From: Alphaproteobacteria bacterium
GTDB taxonomy: Bacteria; Pseudomonadota; Alphaproteobacteria; UBA6615
Assembly (NCBI GenBank): GCA_022449545.1
Contig: JAKUPN010000001.1
Span: 1-64,000 of the forward strand
Direction of reading: 5' to 3'
Length of the DNA: 64,000 nt
Below the pieces are notes generated by a model, which did not search any database, had not been told where the DNA came from, and saw only the letters and a program-made list of their open reading frames with translations. A program made the position numbers and the translations under genes. This document shows positions 56,140-64,000 of the stretch, piece after piece (position 1 is the stretch's first letter; every line of letters starts with the position of its first letter).

Positions 56140-57405
56140 CTAGTCTGTGATTAAAGTAGCAGAATCATAAATAGCCAAATGGGAATCTAACTCAGAAAAA
56201 CCTACTTCGGTTTGTGATCCATTATCTAAATTACGAACCGTTACTATGTTATTGGTTAATTCATTTTCTCCTATTAAAATGGCTGCCACAGCGCCAATCT
56301 TATTAGCACGCCTCAGACCTCTTTTTAAGCCACCCTTATAGATAAGCTCTGTCTTAAACTTACTCTGTCTAAGTTTCAGAGCTATTTTAGCCGCTTCCTG
56401 TTCTCCCAGTTTACCAAGACCGATAACACAAATTGCTCTAGGTTCTTCTATAGGTTTTTGTATTAACATACAGATACGCTCAATTCCTGCAGCCCACCCG
56501 ACTCCAGGAATAGATTGTCCGCCCATCATTGGAATTAACCCATCGTAACGACCACCAGCCAATAGTGTTCCTTGAGCGCCAAGTTTATCACTAATGAATT
56601 CAAACGTTGTGTGACAATAATAATCTAATCCTCTGACGAGATAAGGATTTGAAGAATATTCAATCCCTAGATCCTCTAGCCCAGAGCACATATTTTTAAA
56701 AAATAAGTCAGCTTCTGGAGTTAGAAAATTATGAAAAGATGGTGCCCCAGAAATAATTTTTTTGTCGTTAATATCTTTTGAATCAAGAATTCGAAGTGGA
56801 TTACGAGTTAGGCGAATTTGACTTTCCTCAGACAGTTCATCTTTATAATCACTCAAATAGTTTATTAAGGTTTCTCTGTAGGTTTTGCGACTCTGTAAAT
56901 CACCCAGCGTATTCAACTGCAATTTTACTTCTGATAACAAGTCTAAATCTCTTAAAAACTCGGTTGCCATAGAAATAACTTCTATATCGGCAACAGGGTC
57001 GGCAACCCCTATTAATTCTGCACCAAATTGATGAAATTGTCGTAATCGTCCCTTCTGTGGTCGTTCATGTCGAAACATTGGGCCCGAGTAATACCATTTA
57101 AGTGGTGTGTTATCTTGCAGTCCTCCCGAGATTACAGCCCTAGCAATTCCAGCTGTCCCTTCCGGTCTTAAAGTAAGACTGTCTCCACCTTTATCTTTAA
57201 AGGTATACATTTCCTTATTAACTATATCAGATGTCTCACCAAGGGTGCGTTGATAAACATCTGTTGATTCGAATATTGGGGTTTCTATAGGCTCATACCC
57301 GAAGATCTCGGCCACAAAACGAGCAGATTTAATTACATGGTTTTGTAATCGGAAATTTTCTCCGATTAAATCATGAGTTCCCCGGACAGGAAGTAGCTTA
57401 CTCAA
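56140..57405 (-). CDS. hisS: histidine-tRNA ligase
   Basis: HisS charges tRNA-His. The 421-residue class II synthetase has motif 1 in the N-terminal region (YEPIETPIFESTDVYQRTLGETSD), TLRPEGTAGIARA, motif 2 FRHERPQKGRLRQFHQFG (111-128), the histidine-specific LVRGLDYYCHTTFE and motif 3 with GVGWAAGIER. A C-terminal anticodon-binding domain follows (about 325-421). The start is TTG, giving the standard MSKLLPVRGTHD opening, with an AGGGG site upstream. It lies 33 bp downstream of ispG. Confidence 0.97.
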   Translation of the reverse strand: MSKLLPVRGTHDLIGENFRLQNHVIKSARFVAEIFGYEPIETPIFESTDVYQRTLGETSDIVNKEMYTFKDKGGDSLTLRPEGTAGIARAVISGGLQDNTPLKWYYSGPMFRHERPQKGRLRQFHQFGAELIGVADPVADIEVISMATEFLRDLDLLSEVKLQLNTLGDLQSRKTYRETLINYLSDYKDELSEESQIRLTRNPLRILDSKDINDKKIISGAPSFHNFLTPEADLFFKNMCSGLEDLGIEYSSNPYLVRGLDYYCHTTFEFISDKLGAQGTLLAGGRYDGLIPMMGGQSIPGVGWAAGIERICMLIQKPIEEPRAICVIGLGKLGEQEAAKIALKLRQSKFKTELIYKGGLKRGLRRANKIGAVAAILIGENELTNNIVTVRNLDNGSQTEVGFSELDSHLAIYDSATLITD

Positions 57406-57438
57406 CTCAAAACCCCTATTTTTGTCACAAGCATTTTT

Positions 57439-58575
57439 TTATATTCTTGCTGATAACACCTTACTTATGGATGCGCCTGAATCTGCTTCTATTTCAGCAG
57501 CTTTTTCTTCTATCAATTTAACTAAATGATCTACTATACTTTCATCCTTCAAACGATGATGAGGCTGGCCTGTAATATAAACTTGATGTGTACCTCGGCC
57601 TCCCCCCGTAAATCCAATATCTGTTGAGATTGCCTCCCCAGGACCATTGACCACACAACCAATTACCGACACTGTCATAGGAGTTGTAATATGAGCAAGT
57701 CGTTCTTCTAACATTTGAACAGTTTCGATTACATTAAATTGCTGCCTAGAGCAGGAAGGACAGGAGATTAAATTAACTCCACGGTGTCGCAAACCCAACG
57801 ACTTAAGTAATTCAAAGCCAACTTTAACTTCCTCAACAGGATTTGCAGATAAAGAAACTCTAATTGTATCCCCTATGCCAGACCAAAGTAGCATTCCCAT
57901 GCCTATAGATGATTTTACTGTGCCGCTTCTTAAACCGCCTGCTTCAGTAATGCCAATATGTAGAGGATAATCACAGGCCTGCGCTAAACCCTGATAAGCT
58001 GACACGGCCAGAAAAACGTCTGACGCTTTTACTGAAATCTTAAACTCTCGGAAATCAGCCTCCTCAAGAAGGTTTATGGAATTAAGAGCACTCTCTATCA
58101 TCGCCTCAGGGCATGGTTCACAGTACTTCTCTAAAAGTTTGGTCTCCAAACTTCCCGCATTTACTCCAATTCGCAGTGAACAATTATTATCTTTAGCTGC
58201 TTTAATAACTTCTAGCACCCTTTCATGAGAACCTATATTACCTGGATTCAGACGCAAGCAAGCAGCCCCGGCCTCAGCCGCTTCAATAGCTCGACGATAA
58301 TGAAAATGTATATCAGCCACCAATGGGACTTCAACCTCTCGTACTATTTCCTTCAAGGCAAAAGTACTCTCTTTGTCAGGGCAAGAGACCCTAACAATAT
58401 CTGCACCAGCACTCTGAAGGTCATGTATTTGGGCTATTGTGGATTTTATGTCAGAGGTTAAAGTGTTGGTCATTGACTGAACAGTTATTGGTGCATCTCC
58501 ACCCACAGGAACTTTTCCAACAAAAATCTGTCGACTTTTGCGACGATTAATTTCTTTATATGGGCGCACACTCAT
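57439..58575 (-). CDS. ispG: 4-hydroxy-3-methylbut-2-en-1-yl diphosphate synthase
   Basis: IspG (GcpE) reduces MEcPP to HMBPP in the MEP isoprenoid pathway. The 378-residue protein has the TIM-barrel N-terminal domain ([31 protein letters not shown]) and the [4Fe-4S] ligands Cys272 and Cys275 ([10 protein letters not shown]), Cys307 and Glu314 ([10 protein letters not shown]). The short bacterial form is seen. It lies between the RodZ-like gene and hisS on the same strand, an order common in alphaproteobacteria. Confidence 0.97.
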   Translation of the reverse strand: MSVRPYKEINRRKSRQIFVGKVPVGGDAPITVQSMTNTLTSDIKSTIAQIHDLQSAGADIVRVSCPDKESTFALKEIVREVEVPLVADIHFHYRRAIEAAEAGAACLRLNPGNIGSHERVLEVIKAAKDNNCSLRIGVNAGSLETKLLEKYCEPCPEAMIESALNSINLLEEADFREFKISVKASDVFLAVSAYQGLAQACDYPLHIGITEAGGLRSGTVKSSIGMGMLLWSGIGDTIRVSLSANPVEEVKVGFELLKSLGLRHRGVNLISCPSCSRQQFNVIETVQMLEERLAHITTPMTVSVIGCVVNGPGEAISTDIGFTGGGRGTHQVYITGQPHHRLKDESIVDHLVKLIEEKAAEIEADSGASISKVLSARI

Positions 58576-58671
58576 AATTAATTCCTATTGGTAAAAACGA
58601 CAAAACATTAATGAAACAGTTAATTTTTAAAACATCAAGTTACACTCATCGCAAACCCTCAAAAACTAAAT

Positions 58672-59766
58672 TTATGGCCTTGCAACCCTACCAGCCTTCA
58701 GCAGGTCTGTATTTAGACTAACATTATGCAAAATTTCCCCTTTATCCCCTATTGTGGGGACTAGGCTTCCATCTACAGAAATTGACAGACCTCCAGCATT
58801 GCCTGTCAACATAATCAGGTCACTACGATTCGGAACAAAATATCTATCGCCTTTATGTAGCATTCTAGTAAGTAAGACTATTTTATCTTGGTCTATTACT
58901 TGAACCCAACTATCCTCCGTAGCAGAAATTATTATTCTAACATCACTATTAAGATCGCCATATATTTTTCCTTTTTTATGATCGTTTGTAGTATTTAAGT
59001 TGGACAATTTAATATCAATCGTCTCTTCATTATTAGCTATAATAGGTTTTGGTGCACCCGACGAATCTCCAGACAAACTATCATTTTTCTCAATACCCAA
59101 TTTTGTATTTGATACAATAGTATCTTTCTTTGTTAATTTGACACTCGCATTACTTTTAGATTGTGCTTTAACATTAGTTTGATCAACTTTATTTTTCTCG
59201 TTTTTAGAATCATTAAAGGACTGGATTAGGGTTTTTGTAGTCGGATCAGGATTATTTTTTAGTCTGATGTTTTCCGACATAGGACCGTCATTTCCTATAT
59301 CTGCAGCGGATATAGAATCTGCTATATCAGGAACACCTAGCAGCTCACTACTGTTTTCTGTTTGAAGCAAAAACCAAAACACAAAAGTAAAACTAGATAA
59401 TATAGCGCAAATTATTATTACTTTTCCCTTTGGAAACCATCCAGAAGCAGTAGGGGTAGGAAACTCTAATTCTGGGCTTGCTTCTGAGCTCTTAGACTCT
59501 TCCTTAAATCTTTCAACCAAATTTTCGCTATCTAGTTCTAAAAATTTTGCGTAAGAACGGACGAACCCGATAGCATAAGTTGGCCCGGGCAAAGTCTCAT
59601 AGTGACCAGCCTCAATAGCCTGAAGATGCTCTAGACGAATACGTAATGAATTAGAAATATCCCTAAGAGTATATTTTTTTATTTCACGGGCATCTCGGAG
59701 AAATAAACCGACAGAATCTATGTGAATATGGCCATCTCTTTTTTGCACAATGTCACTTTCAAGCAC
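58672..59766 (-). CDS. RodZ-like membrane protein (HTH-DUF4115)
   Basis: A 364-residue protein with a cytoplasmic helix-turn-helix (about 18-88: VGLFLRDAREIKKYTLRDISNSLRI, LEHLQAIEAGHYETLPGPTYAIGFVRSYAKFL). One membrane segment follows (114-135), then a long Lys/Asn/Ser-rich linker and a C-terminal periplasmic DUF4115 beta domain (about 270-360). This is the domain order of RodZ, which links MreB to the elongation machinery. The linker is poorly conserved in the family. The start is a GTG; no ATG exists near the N-terminus. Confidence 0.9.
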   Translation of the reverse strand: MLESDIVQKRDGHIHIDSVGLFLRDAREIKKYTLRDISNSLRIRLEHLQAIEAGHYETLPGPTYAIGFVRSYAKFLELDSENLVERFKEESKSSEASPELEFPTPTASGWFPKGKVIIICAILSSFTFVFWFLLQTENSSELLGVPDIADSISAADIGNDGPMSENIRLKNNPDPTTKTLIQSFNDSKNEKNKVDQTNVKAQSKSNASVKLTKKDTIVSNTKLGIEKNDSLSGDSSGAPKPIIANNEETIDIKLSNLNTTNDHKKGKIYGDLNSDVRIIISATEDSWVQVIDQDKIVLLTRMLHKGDRYFVPNRSDLIMLTGNAGGLSISVDGSLVPTIGDKGEILHNVSLNTDLLKAGRVARP

Positions 59767-59968
59767 TTAAAAGTTTCGATCTAGATCCAAATATCGTCTA
59801 TTATAACACATCAATCCAATTAATTTACTTTACAGCACTATTACAAGATCGATTAATATTTAACCACCCGAGGTTAATTTTAGCTAATAAACAACCCAAT
59901 CATAACTGTCCTTGCAATAAAAATTGTATCAATAATCAGCACTTTAGTTATTAACTATTAGGTAATTT

Positions 59969-61204
59969 TTAAGTTTTATCTAAACCATATGCTGAGTGTA
60001 ATGCGCGCAAGGCCAATTCTGTAAATTCTTCGGCTATTAAAACACTTATTTTGATTTCCGAAGTCGAAATGACCAAAATATTTATATTATGTTCAGCTAA
60101 AGCAGCGAACATACGTTTTGCAACGCCAGCGTGGCTGCGCATTCCTACACCAACTACTGAAATCTTAGCAACACTGGAGTCTGGAACAGAAGCTAAGAAT
60201 CCTAACTCGCTCTTACAGGATTCTAAAACTTCTAGAGCTTTATCCAATTCCCCTCGTGCCACAGTAAAGGTTAGGTCTGTTGCATTATTGTTCTCAGAAA
60301 TGTTTTGGACAATCATATCTACATTTACATTTGCATCAGATAATGGGCCAAATATTGCAGCGGCAACCCCTGGTCTATCCGGCACCTGTAACAATGTAAT
60401 TTTGGCCTCATCGCGACTATAAGTAACGCCGCTTACTATTTCCTGTTCCACAATTTCTTCCTCTGCTACCACTAGTGTTCCTGGCAGTACACTTCCCATC
60501 ATACCCGTAAATGAAGACAATACCTGTAAAGGAACTTTATGACTCATCGCTAACTCTACAGAACGTGTTTGTAACACTTTAGCACCCAATGAAGCCATCT
60601 CAAGCATCTCTTCATAGGTAATTTTCTCTAATTTTCTAGCGCTTGTAACTATTCTTGGATCAGAAGTGTACACTCCATCTACGTCAGTATAAATATCACA
60701 ACGATCTGCCTTTAATGCTGCAGCTAAGGCCACAGCCGTAGTATCGGATCCACCGCGCCCCAATGTAGTGATTCGATTTTCGGGACTAAGACCCTGAAAT
60801 CCAGCAATCACACAAACTTGATTCTCTGACAACCTTTTTATGATCTTTTCTGTATCTATTCCTAGAATTCGTGCCTTGCCATGAACTCCATCAGTATTAA
60901 TTGGTATCTGCCAACCCTGCCATGAACGAGCCGATACGCCAGCTTCTTGTAAACATAATGATAATAGACCACTACTGACCTGTTCACCACTTGCTACGAT
61001 TGAGTCATATTCACGAGCATCGTGTAACGGATTCGCCTCACGAGCTAACGCTACCAAATCATTCGTTATCCCTGCCATTGCAGAAACAACAACAACAATC
61101 TGGTTACCAGCCTCTACTTCAGACTTCACTGTAGTTGCAATATCCCGCATACGTTGCAGATCAGAAACAGAAGTTCCACCAAATTTTGCGACTATTTGAG
61201 CCAT
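59969..61204 (-). CDS. lysC: aspartate kinase
   Basis: LysC phosphorylates aspartate, the entry to lysine, methionine, threonine and diaminopimelate synthesis. The 411-residue monofunctional form has the KFGGTSV motif (6-12), GFQGLSPENRITTLGRGGSDTTAVALAAAL and DIYTDVDGVYTSDPRI. Two ACT domains (about 265-340 and 345-411) follow for feedback control, with FGPLSDANVNVDMIVQNIS. It diverges from ubiG across 114 bp, too short for a lysine riboswitch. An internal start giving a beta subunit is possible but not evident. Confidence 0.96.
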   Translation of the reverse strand: MAQIVAKFGGTSVSDLQRMRDIATTVKSEVEAGNQIVVVVSAMAGITNDLVALAREANPLHDAREYDSIVASGEQVSSGLLSLCLQEAGVSARSWQGWQIPINTDGVHGKARILGIDTEKIIKRLSENQVCVIAGFQGLSPENRITTLGRGGSDTTAVALAAALKADRCDIYTDVDGVYTSDPRIVTSARKLEKITYEEMLEMASLGAKVLQTRSVELAMSHKVPLQVLSSFTGMMGSVLPGTLVVAEEEIVEQEIVSGVTYSRDEAKITLLQVPDRPGVAAAIFGPLSDANVNVDMIVQNISENNNATDLTFTVARGELDKALEVLESCKSELGFLASVPDSSVAKISVVGVGMRSHAGVAKRMFAALAEHNINILVISTSEIKISVLIAEEFTELALRALHSAYGLDKT

Positions 61205-61318
61205 AGGCTTTCCATTTTTGTATGTTTAAAAGTTATTAAGATTTTTAATAAATTGATAATCTATTTTTTCTGCCTTAATTATGTTTTTCTATGATATCCA
61301 TAACCATTAGTAGAATTT

Positions 61319-62107
61319 ATGACAAGTAAAGTTATCAGATACAAAATGACGGAAAAAACAATAAACAATATAGAAAAGAGCTCAATCGATCCAATTGAAA
61401 TGGAAAAATTTCGGGCCATGGCCAACGAATGGTGGGATCCTGAAGGCAAATTTAAGCCATTACACAAAATTAATCCGCTCCGGATTGAGTATATTCGAGA
61501 TAATGCGTCCCAACATTTTAATCTGGATAAGAACTCACTCTCATCTTTTTCTGGGTTGAAAGTATTAGACATTGGTTGCGGAGGAGGACTTTTGTGTGAG
61601 CCCATGGCTCGATTAGGTGCAACTGTTACTGGTATAGATGTGCTTAGTGAAAATATCGAAATAGCCAAAATTCATTCTGAAGAAACTTCCCTCTCAATAA
61701 AATATAGACAGGCTACAATAGAGGAATTGGTCAGCGAAAATATGGAATTTGATATTATTCTGAACATGGAAGTTGTCGAGCACGTTGCAAACATTGAAGA
61801 TTTTTTGGATAATTGTGCAAGCTCAGTTTCACCGAACGGCTTATTATTTTTTTCTACCTTAAATCGAACCCCAAAGTCATTTCTTTTAGCGATCATCGGG
61901 GCAGAGTATATTCTTCGCTGGCTCCCACGTGGAACTCACGATTGGAAAAAGTTTATCAAACCATCTGAAATCACAAATTTTCTATCAAAGGCAGAAATTG
62001 ATGTCAGAGATCTTACAGGAGTTACATTTAACCCAATAAATGGTCTGTGGGATGCGAACTCTAACGATTTAGAAGTAAACTATATGGGATACGGAAAAAA
62101 AATTTAA
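61319..62107 (+). CDS. ubiG: ubiquinone biosynthesis 3-O-methyltransferase
   Basis: UbiG performs both O-methylations of ubiquinone synthesis. The 262-residue protein has the family's MANEWWDPEGKFKPLHKINPLRIEYI start region, the SAM motif LDIGCGGGLLCEPMARLGATVTGIDV, LNMEVVEHVANIEDF and the C-terminal RWLPRGTHDWKKFIKPSEI. An ATG nine codons downstream is an alternative start. The divergent lysC/ubiG pair is standard in alphaproteobacteria. Confidence 0.96.
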   Translation: MTSKVIRYKMTEKTINNIEKSSIDPIEMEKFRAMANEWWDPEGKFKPLHKINPLRIEYIRDNASQHFNLDKNSLSSFSGLKVLDIGCGGGLLCEPMARLGATVTGIDVLSENIEIAKIHSEETSLSIKYRQATIEELVSENMEFDIILNMEVVEHVANIEDFLDNCASSVSPNGLLFFSTLNRTPKSFLLAIIGAEYILRWLPRGTHDWKKFIKPSEITNFLSKAEIDVRDLTGVTFNPINGLWDANSNDLEVNYMGYGKKI

Positions 62108-62134
62108 CACTTAATTTAAGTTAACTTACAATAT

Positions 62135-62551
62135 TTAACTATTAGGACGTTTAATCCAAGGTAACCTTCCAACCGGCACACCCTCTTCAACTAAGTCTTC
62201 TGCTTCCTCGTCAGAGGCATTACCATAAATATCTCTGGCTTCGCTTTCTCCATAGTATATTTTACGAGCCTCTTCCGGAAATTGATCGCCCACATCATCA
62301 AAGTTCTTTTCAACATGATCCCTAACTTCTGAAAGAAGCTTACGAAATTTTGTAGAATTGACTTTGGGTTCGGATTTATTGACACTTTTTGAGGAAATAG
62401 CTGGTGCCATTATAGACTTTGACACAGAGGTATCACCACAATCAGGACAAGAAATCTGTTTTTTCTTTACCTGCTCTTCAAAACTATCAGAGTTCGGGAA
62501 CCAACCACCGAACTCATGTCCCCTAGAACAGATCATGTTAAAGCTAATCAT
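62135..62551 (-). CDS. DUF1178 family protein
   Basis: A 138-residue protein of the DUF1178 family, restricted mainly to alpha- and betaproteobacteria. It has ICSRGHEFGGWFPNSDSFEEQ, a CPDCGD zinc-binding-like pair (Cys35, Cys38) with Cys8, the KSIMAPAIS segment, a charged helix (KLLSEVRDHVEKNFDDVGDQFPEEARKI) and a C-terminal EEGVPVGRLPWI. Role unknown. The ATG at 62551 matches the family start; the frame opens three codons earlier with a TTG. It converges on ubiG with a 27-bp gap. Confidence 0.93.
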   Translation of the reverse strand: MISFNMICSRGHEFGGWFPNSDSFEEQVKKKQISCPDCGDTSVSKSIMAPAISSKSVNKSEPKVNSTKFRKLLSEVRDHVEKNFDDVGDQFPEEARKIYYGESEARDIYGNASDEEAEDLVEEGVPVGRLPWIKRPNS

Positions 62552-62649
62552 TTCATACAATAATTGTTTAATCGGTTTGTTATGTGCTTACATTTTCCAA
62601 CCATTTAAATAAAATGGATTATTAACATGAATACAAGAACTACTATTTT

Positions 62650-63228
62650 ATGATTAAATCAAGTGAAAATATTAAGTTTCATGACAAACCGTCATCCTGG
62701 GTAATTAGATTCGCACCCCTTATCACCGGAGAAGTTCTTGATGTGGCTTGTGGCAAAGGAAGACATACTCGATTCTTTTTATCCAAAGGAAACTCTGTTA
62801 CTGCCGTAGATAAAGATTTATCGGGACTAAACGATATAGAATCCTGTAGTCGATTAAAACTTATAAAAATAGATCTTGAAAAAAAAACCAATAAAGGTAA
62901 AAACCCTTTGCCAATTAGGCCGGTCGGCAGTGTCGTAGTAACCAACTATTTGTGGCGACCACTTCTACCTCACATTGTTAGCTCTGTAGCAAAAGGCCAT
63001 TTTCTTATTTATGAAACGTTCGCAACAGGTAACGAAGTTTTCGGAAAACCTAAAAACCCTGATTACCTACTTAACCCTCGAGAACTAATAGAAGCTGTAC
63101 AAGATGAATTATTCATAGTGGCATATGAAAACTTATTTTCTCAAGAGCCAAGGCCATCCGTTTTGCAAAGGATCTGCGCAGTTAGAACAAGGAATAATTT
63201 GAAACCTGAGGTGCAATTAATTTATTGA
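62650..63228 (+). CDS. class I SAM-dependent methyltransferase
   Basis: A 192-residue methyltransferase. Motif I is VLDVACGKGRHTRFFLSKG (about 34-52), followed by VTAVDKDLSGL (acidic end of strand two) and a VVVTNYLWRPLLP segment in place of motif IV. The KPKNPDYLLNPRELIEAV ending is typical of short, TehB-like bacterial methyltransferases of unknown substrate. It diverges from DUF1178. Its 3' end overlaps the 3' end of grxC on the other strand by 12 bp. Confidence 0.87.
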   Translation: MIKSSENIKFHDKPSSWVIRFAPLITGEVLDVACGKGRHTRFFLSKGNSVTAVDKDLSGLNDIESCSRLKLIKIDLEKKTNKGKNPLPIRPVGSVVVTNYLWRPLLPHIVSSVAKGHFLIYETFATGNEVFGKPKNPDYLLNPRELIEAVQDELFIVAYENLFSQEPRPSVLQRICAVRTRNNLKPEVQLIY

Positions 63229-63477
63229 TAGTTTTAAATCAAGCTTTCCTTCTTGTTCCAAAGCATACAAATCATCACACCCTCCGATATGTTCTCCATT
63301 AATAAAAATTTGTGGAACAGAGCGCCGTCCACCTGAACGATCAATCATCTGAACCCTTGCTTCTTGATCGGAAGAGACATCTTTTTCGATAAATTCAATG
63401 CCTTTCGAATCCAACAAACGCTTAGCTGCAGTACAGAAACCACACATAATGGTAGTATATATCTCAACGTTCGCCAT
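63217..63477 (-). CDS. grxC: glutaredoxin 3
   Basis: An 86-residue glutaredoxin reducing disulfides with glutathione. The active site is Cys12-Gly-Phe-Cys15 (more often CPYC or CPFC), and the glutathione-binding SVPQIFINGEHIGGCDDLYALEQEGKL segment follows. Its length is standard for GrxC. The usual alphaproteobacterial neighbours comF and a carbon-nitrogen hydrolase gene are not beside it. It diverges from the NDUFAF5-like methyltransferase gene. Confidence 0.96.
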   Translation of the reverse strand: MANVEIYTTIMCGFCTAAKRLLDSKGIEFIEKDVSSDQEARVQMIDRSGGRRSVPQIFINGEHIGGCDDLYALEQEGKLDLKLSIN

Positions 63478-63624
63478 TTTGAAAAATACTCCGTAACTTT
63501 AATTTAATTTATATACTATAGTAGATGTACAAACAAATCACTGAGGATCTATCTACATACTATTTTATAATATTTCTAAGAATAAATTTACAAAGATAAT
63601 ATAATTAAACAAAACCGAAACAGA

Positions 63625-64000
63625 ATGGTTGATAAAATTAATATATTTGATCGTCACCTATTGTTAAAACGTCGTGAAAAGGCATCAGTAACTTTTCATG
63701 ATCACGATTTTTTATTCAAAGAAGTGGCCACCAGACTTGTCGATCGGGTGAAAGATATTAATCGTAAATTTCCTCTTGCCCTTGATTTGGGATGTCGAAA
63801 TGGCCTTTTAAGTAATACTTTTAGTGAACTAGCCCCAAAAAAAATTGGGACATTAGTTCAGGCAGACCTTTCTCCGGGCATGGTTACTAGTGCTATGTTA
63901 AACACTGGTTTATGTTCGCTCGTGATTGACGAAGAACGTTTACCAATGGGCGAAGGATGTCTCGATCTCATATTAAGTTGTCTTAATCTACATCATGTAA
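63625..64000 (+). CDS. NDUFAF5/BioC-like SAM-dependent methyltransferase (partial)
   Basis: The first 125 residues of a methyltransferase cut by the right edge. It begins MVDKINIFDRHLLLKRREKA, and has DHDFLFKEVATRLVDRV, the SAM motif ALDLGCRNGLLS, LVQADLSPGMVTSAM, and PMGEGCLDLILSCLNLHHV. This matches the alphaproteobacterial relatives of mitochondrial NDUFAF5, often annotated as BioC. The role in bacteria is not settled; NDUFAF5 hydroxylates an arginine of complex I. The gene normally precedes comF and grxC in this class; here it diverges from grxC. Confidence 0.88.
   Translation, partial: MVDKINIFDRHLLLKRREKASVTFHDHDFLFKEVATRLVDRVKDINRKFPLALDLGCRNGLLSNTFSELAPKKIGTLVQADLSPGMVTSAMLNTGLCSLVIDEERLPMGEGCLDLILSCLNLHHV

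Noticed and set aside
61205-61318. Possible lysine riboswitch upstream of lysC
   Set aside because: The gap to ubiG is only 114 bp and AT-rich, without the multi-helix core; too short for that riboswitch.
1-64000. CRISPR array, insertion sequence, prophage or integrated element
   Set aside because: No regularly spaced repeats, transposase, integrase or phage structural gene was seen; tRNA genes show no flanking direct repeats that I could find by eye.

Overview
The window is about 64 kb of AT-rich bacterial chromosome, densely packed with housekeeping genes. It reads as an alphaproteobacterium, probably a marine, streamlined, Rhodospirillales/SAR116-like one. The grounds are alphaproteobacterial families (DUF4167, DUF1178, an NDUFAF5-like methyltransferase, a RodZ-like HTH/DUF4115 protein, an ELM1/DUF1022 protein, an S1C-like pseudo-protease, AapJQMP) and alphaproteobacterial gene orders (dnaG-rpoD, yqeY/carAB/greA, rodZ-ispG-hisS-prfA-prmC-DUF4167, lysC/ubiG). 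The assignment is inference; no rRNA is present. I saw no insertion sequence, prophage or CRISPR array. Several genes start with TTG or GTG.

Layout. 1-10 kb: murA (cut by the left edge), dcd, a Rid protein with a tiny basic protein, tRNA-Thr, MlaA- and MlaC-like lipid-trafficking proteins, a tandem YCII protein, a queuosine group (queG, queA and a divergent YhhQ-type transporter), an isochorismatase-fold hydrolase, an SMP-30 lactonase with a small unknown partner, and tRNA-CAT. 10-20 kb: rpoD, dnaG, yqeY, carAB, greA, an Lrp regulator. 20.6-25 kb: an accessory operon of an ELM1/DUF1022 protein, a 2OG-Fe(II) oxygenase, a 662-residue protein I do not recognise and a dienelactone hydrolase. 25-30 kb: trxB, a LysR regulator, a structured intergenic region, an MFS carrier, msrP. 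30-34 kb: glycolate oxidase glcDEF and the short gene rpmJ. 34-41.6 kb: an IPNS-type oxygenase, a degenerate HtrA-like protein, the amino-acid ABC transporter aapJQMP and an AEC carrier. 41.6-44.3 kb: a PLP sulfur-amino-acid enzyme, a second Rid protein and an NAD-dependent epimerase; then tRNA-Val. 44.7-51.7 kb: an N-formylglutamate-amidohydrolase-family enzyme, a GNAT acetyltransferase, the D-glutamate catabolic pair dgcA-dgcN, a gamma-glutamyltransferase and a MATE exporter. 51.8-64 kb: an M23 envelope peptidase, DUF4167, prmC-prfA, hisS, ispG, rodZ-like, lysC, ubiG, DUF1178, a small methyltransferase, grxC and the start of an NDUFAF5-like methyltransferase.

How it fits together. The accessory genes suggest a heterotroph living on dissolved organic matter: glycolate (GlcDEF), amino acids (Aap), D-glutamate and gamma-glutamyl compounds (GGT, DgcN, DgcA, perhaps the amidohydrolase), with thiol and methionine repair (TrxB, GrxC, MsrP). 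The best candidates for undescribed biology are the ELM1 / oxygenase / 662-aa / hydrolase operon at 20.6-25.0 kb and the wider glutamate island at 44.7-51.7 kb. A structured intergenic segment at 27.1-27.3 kb and a palindrome-rich one at 53.98-54.02 kb deserve checking as RNA or operator elements.
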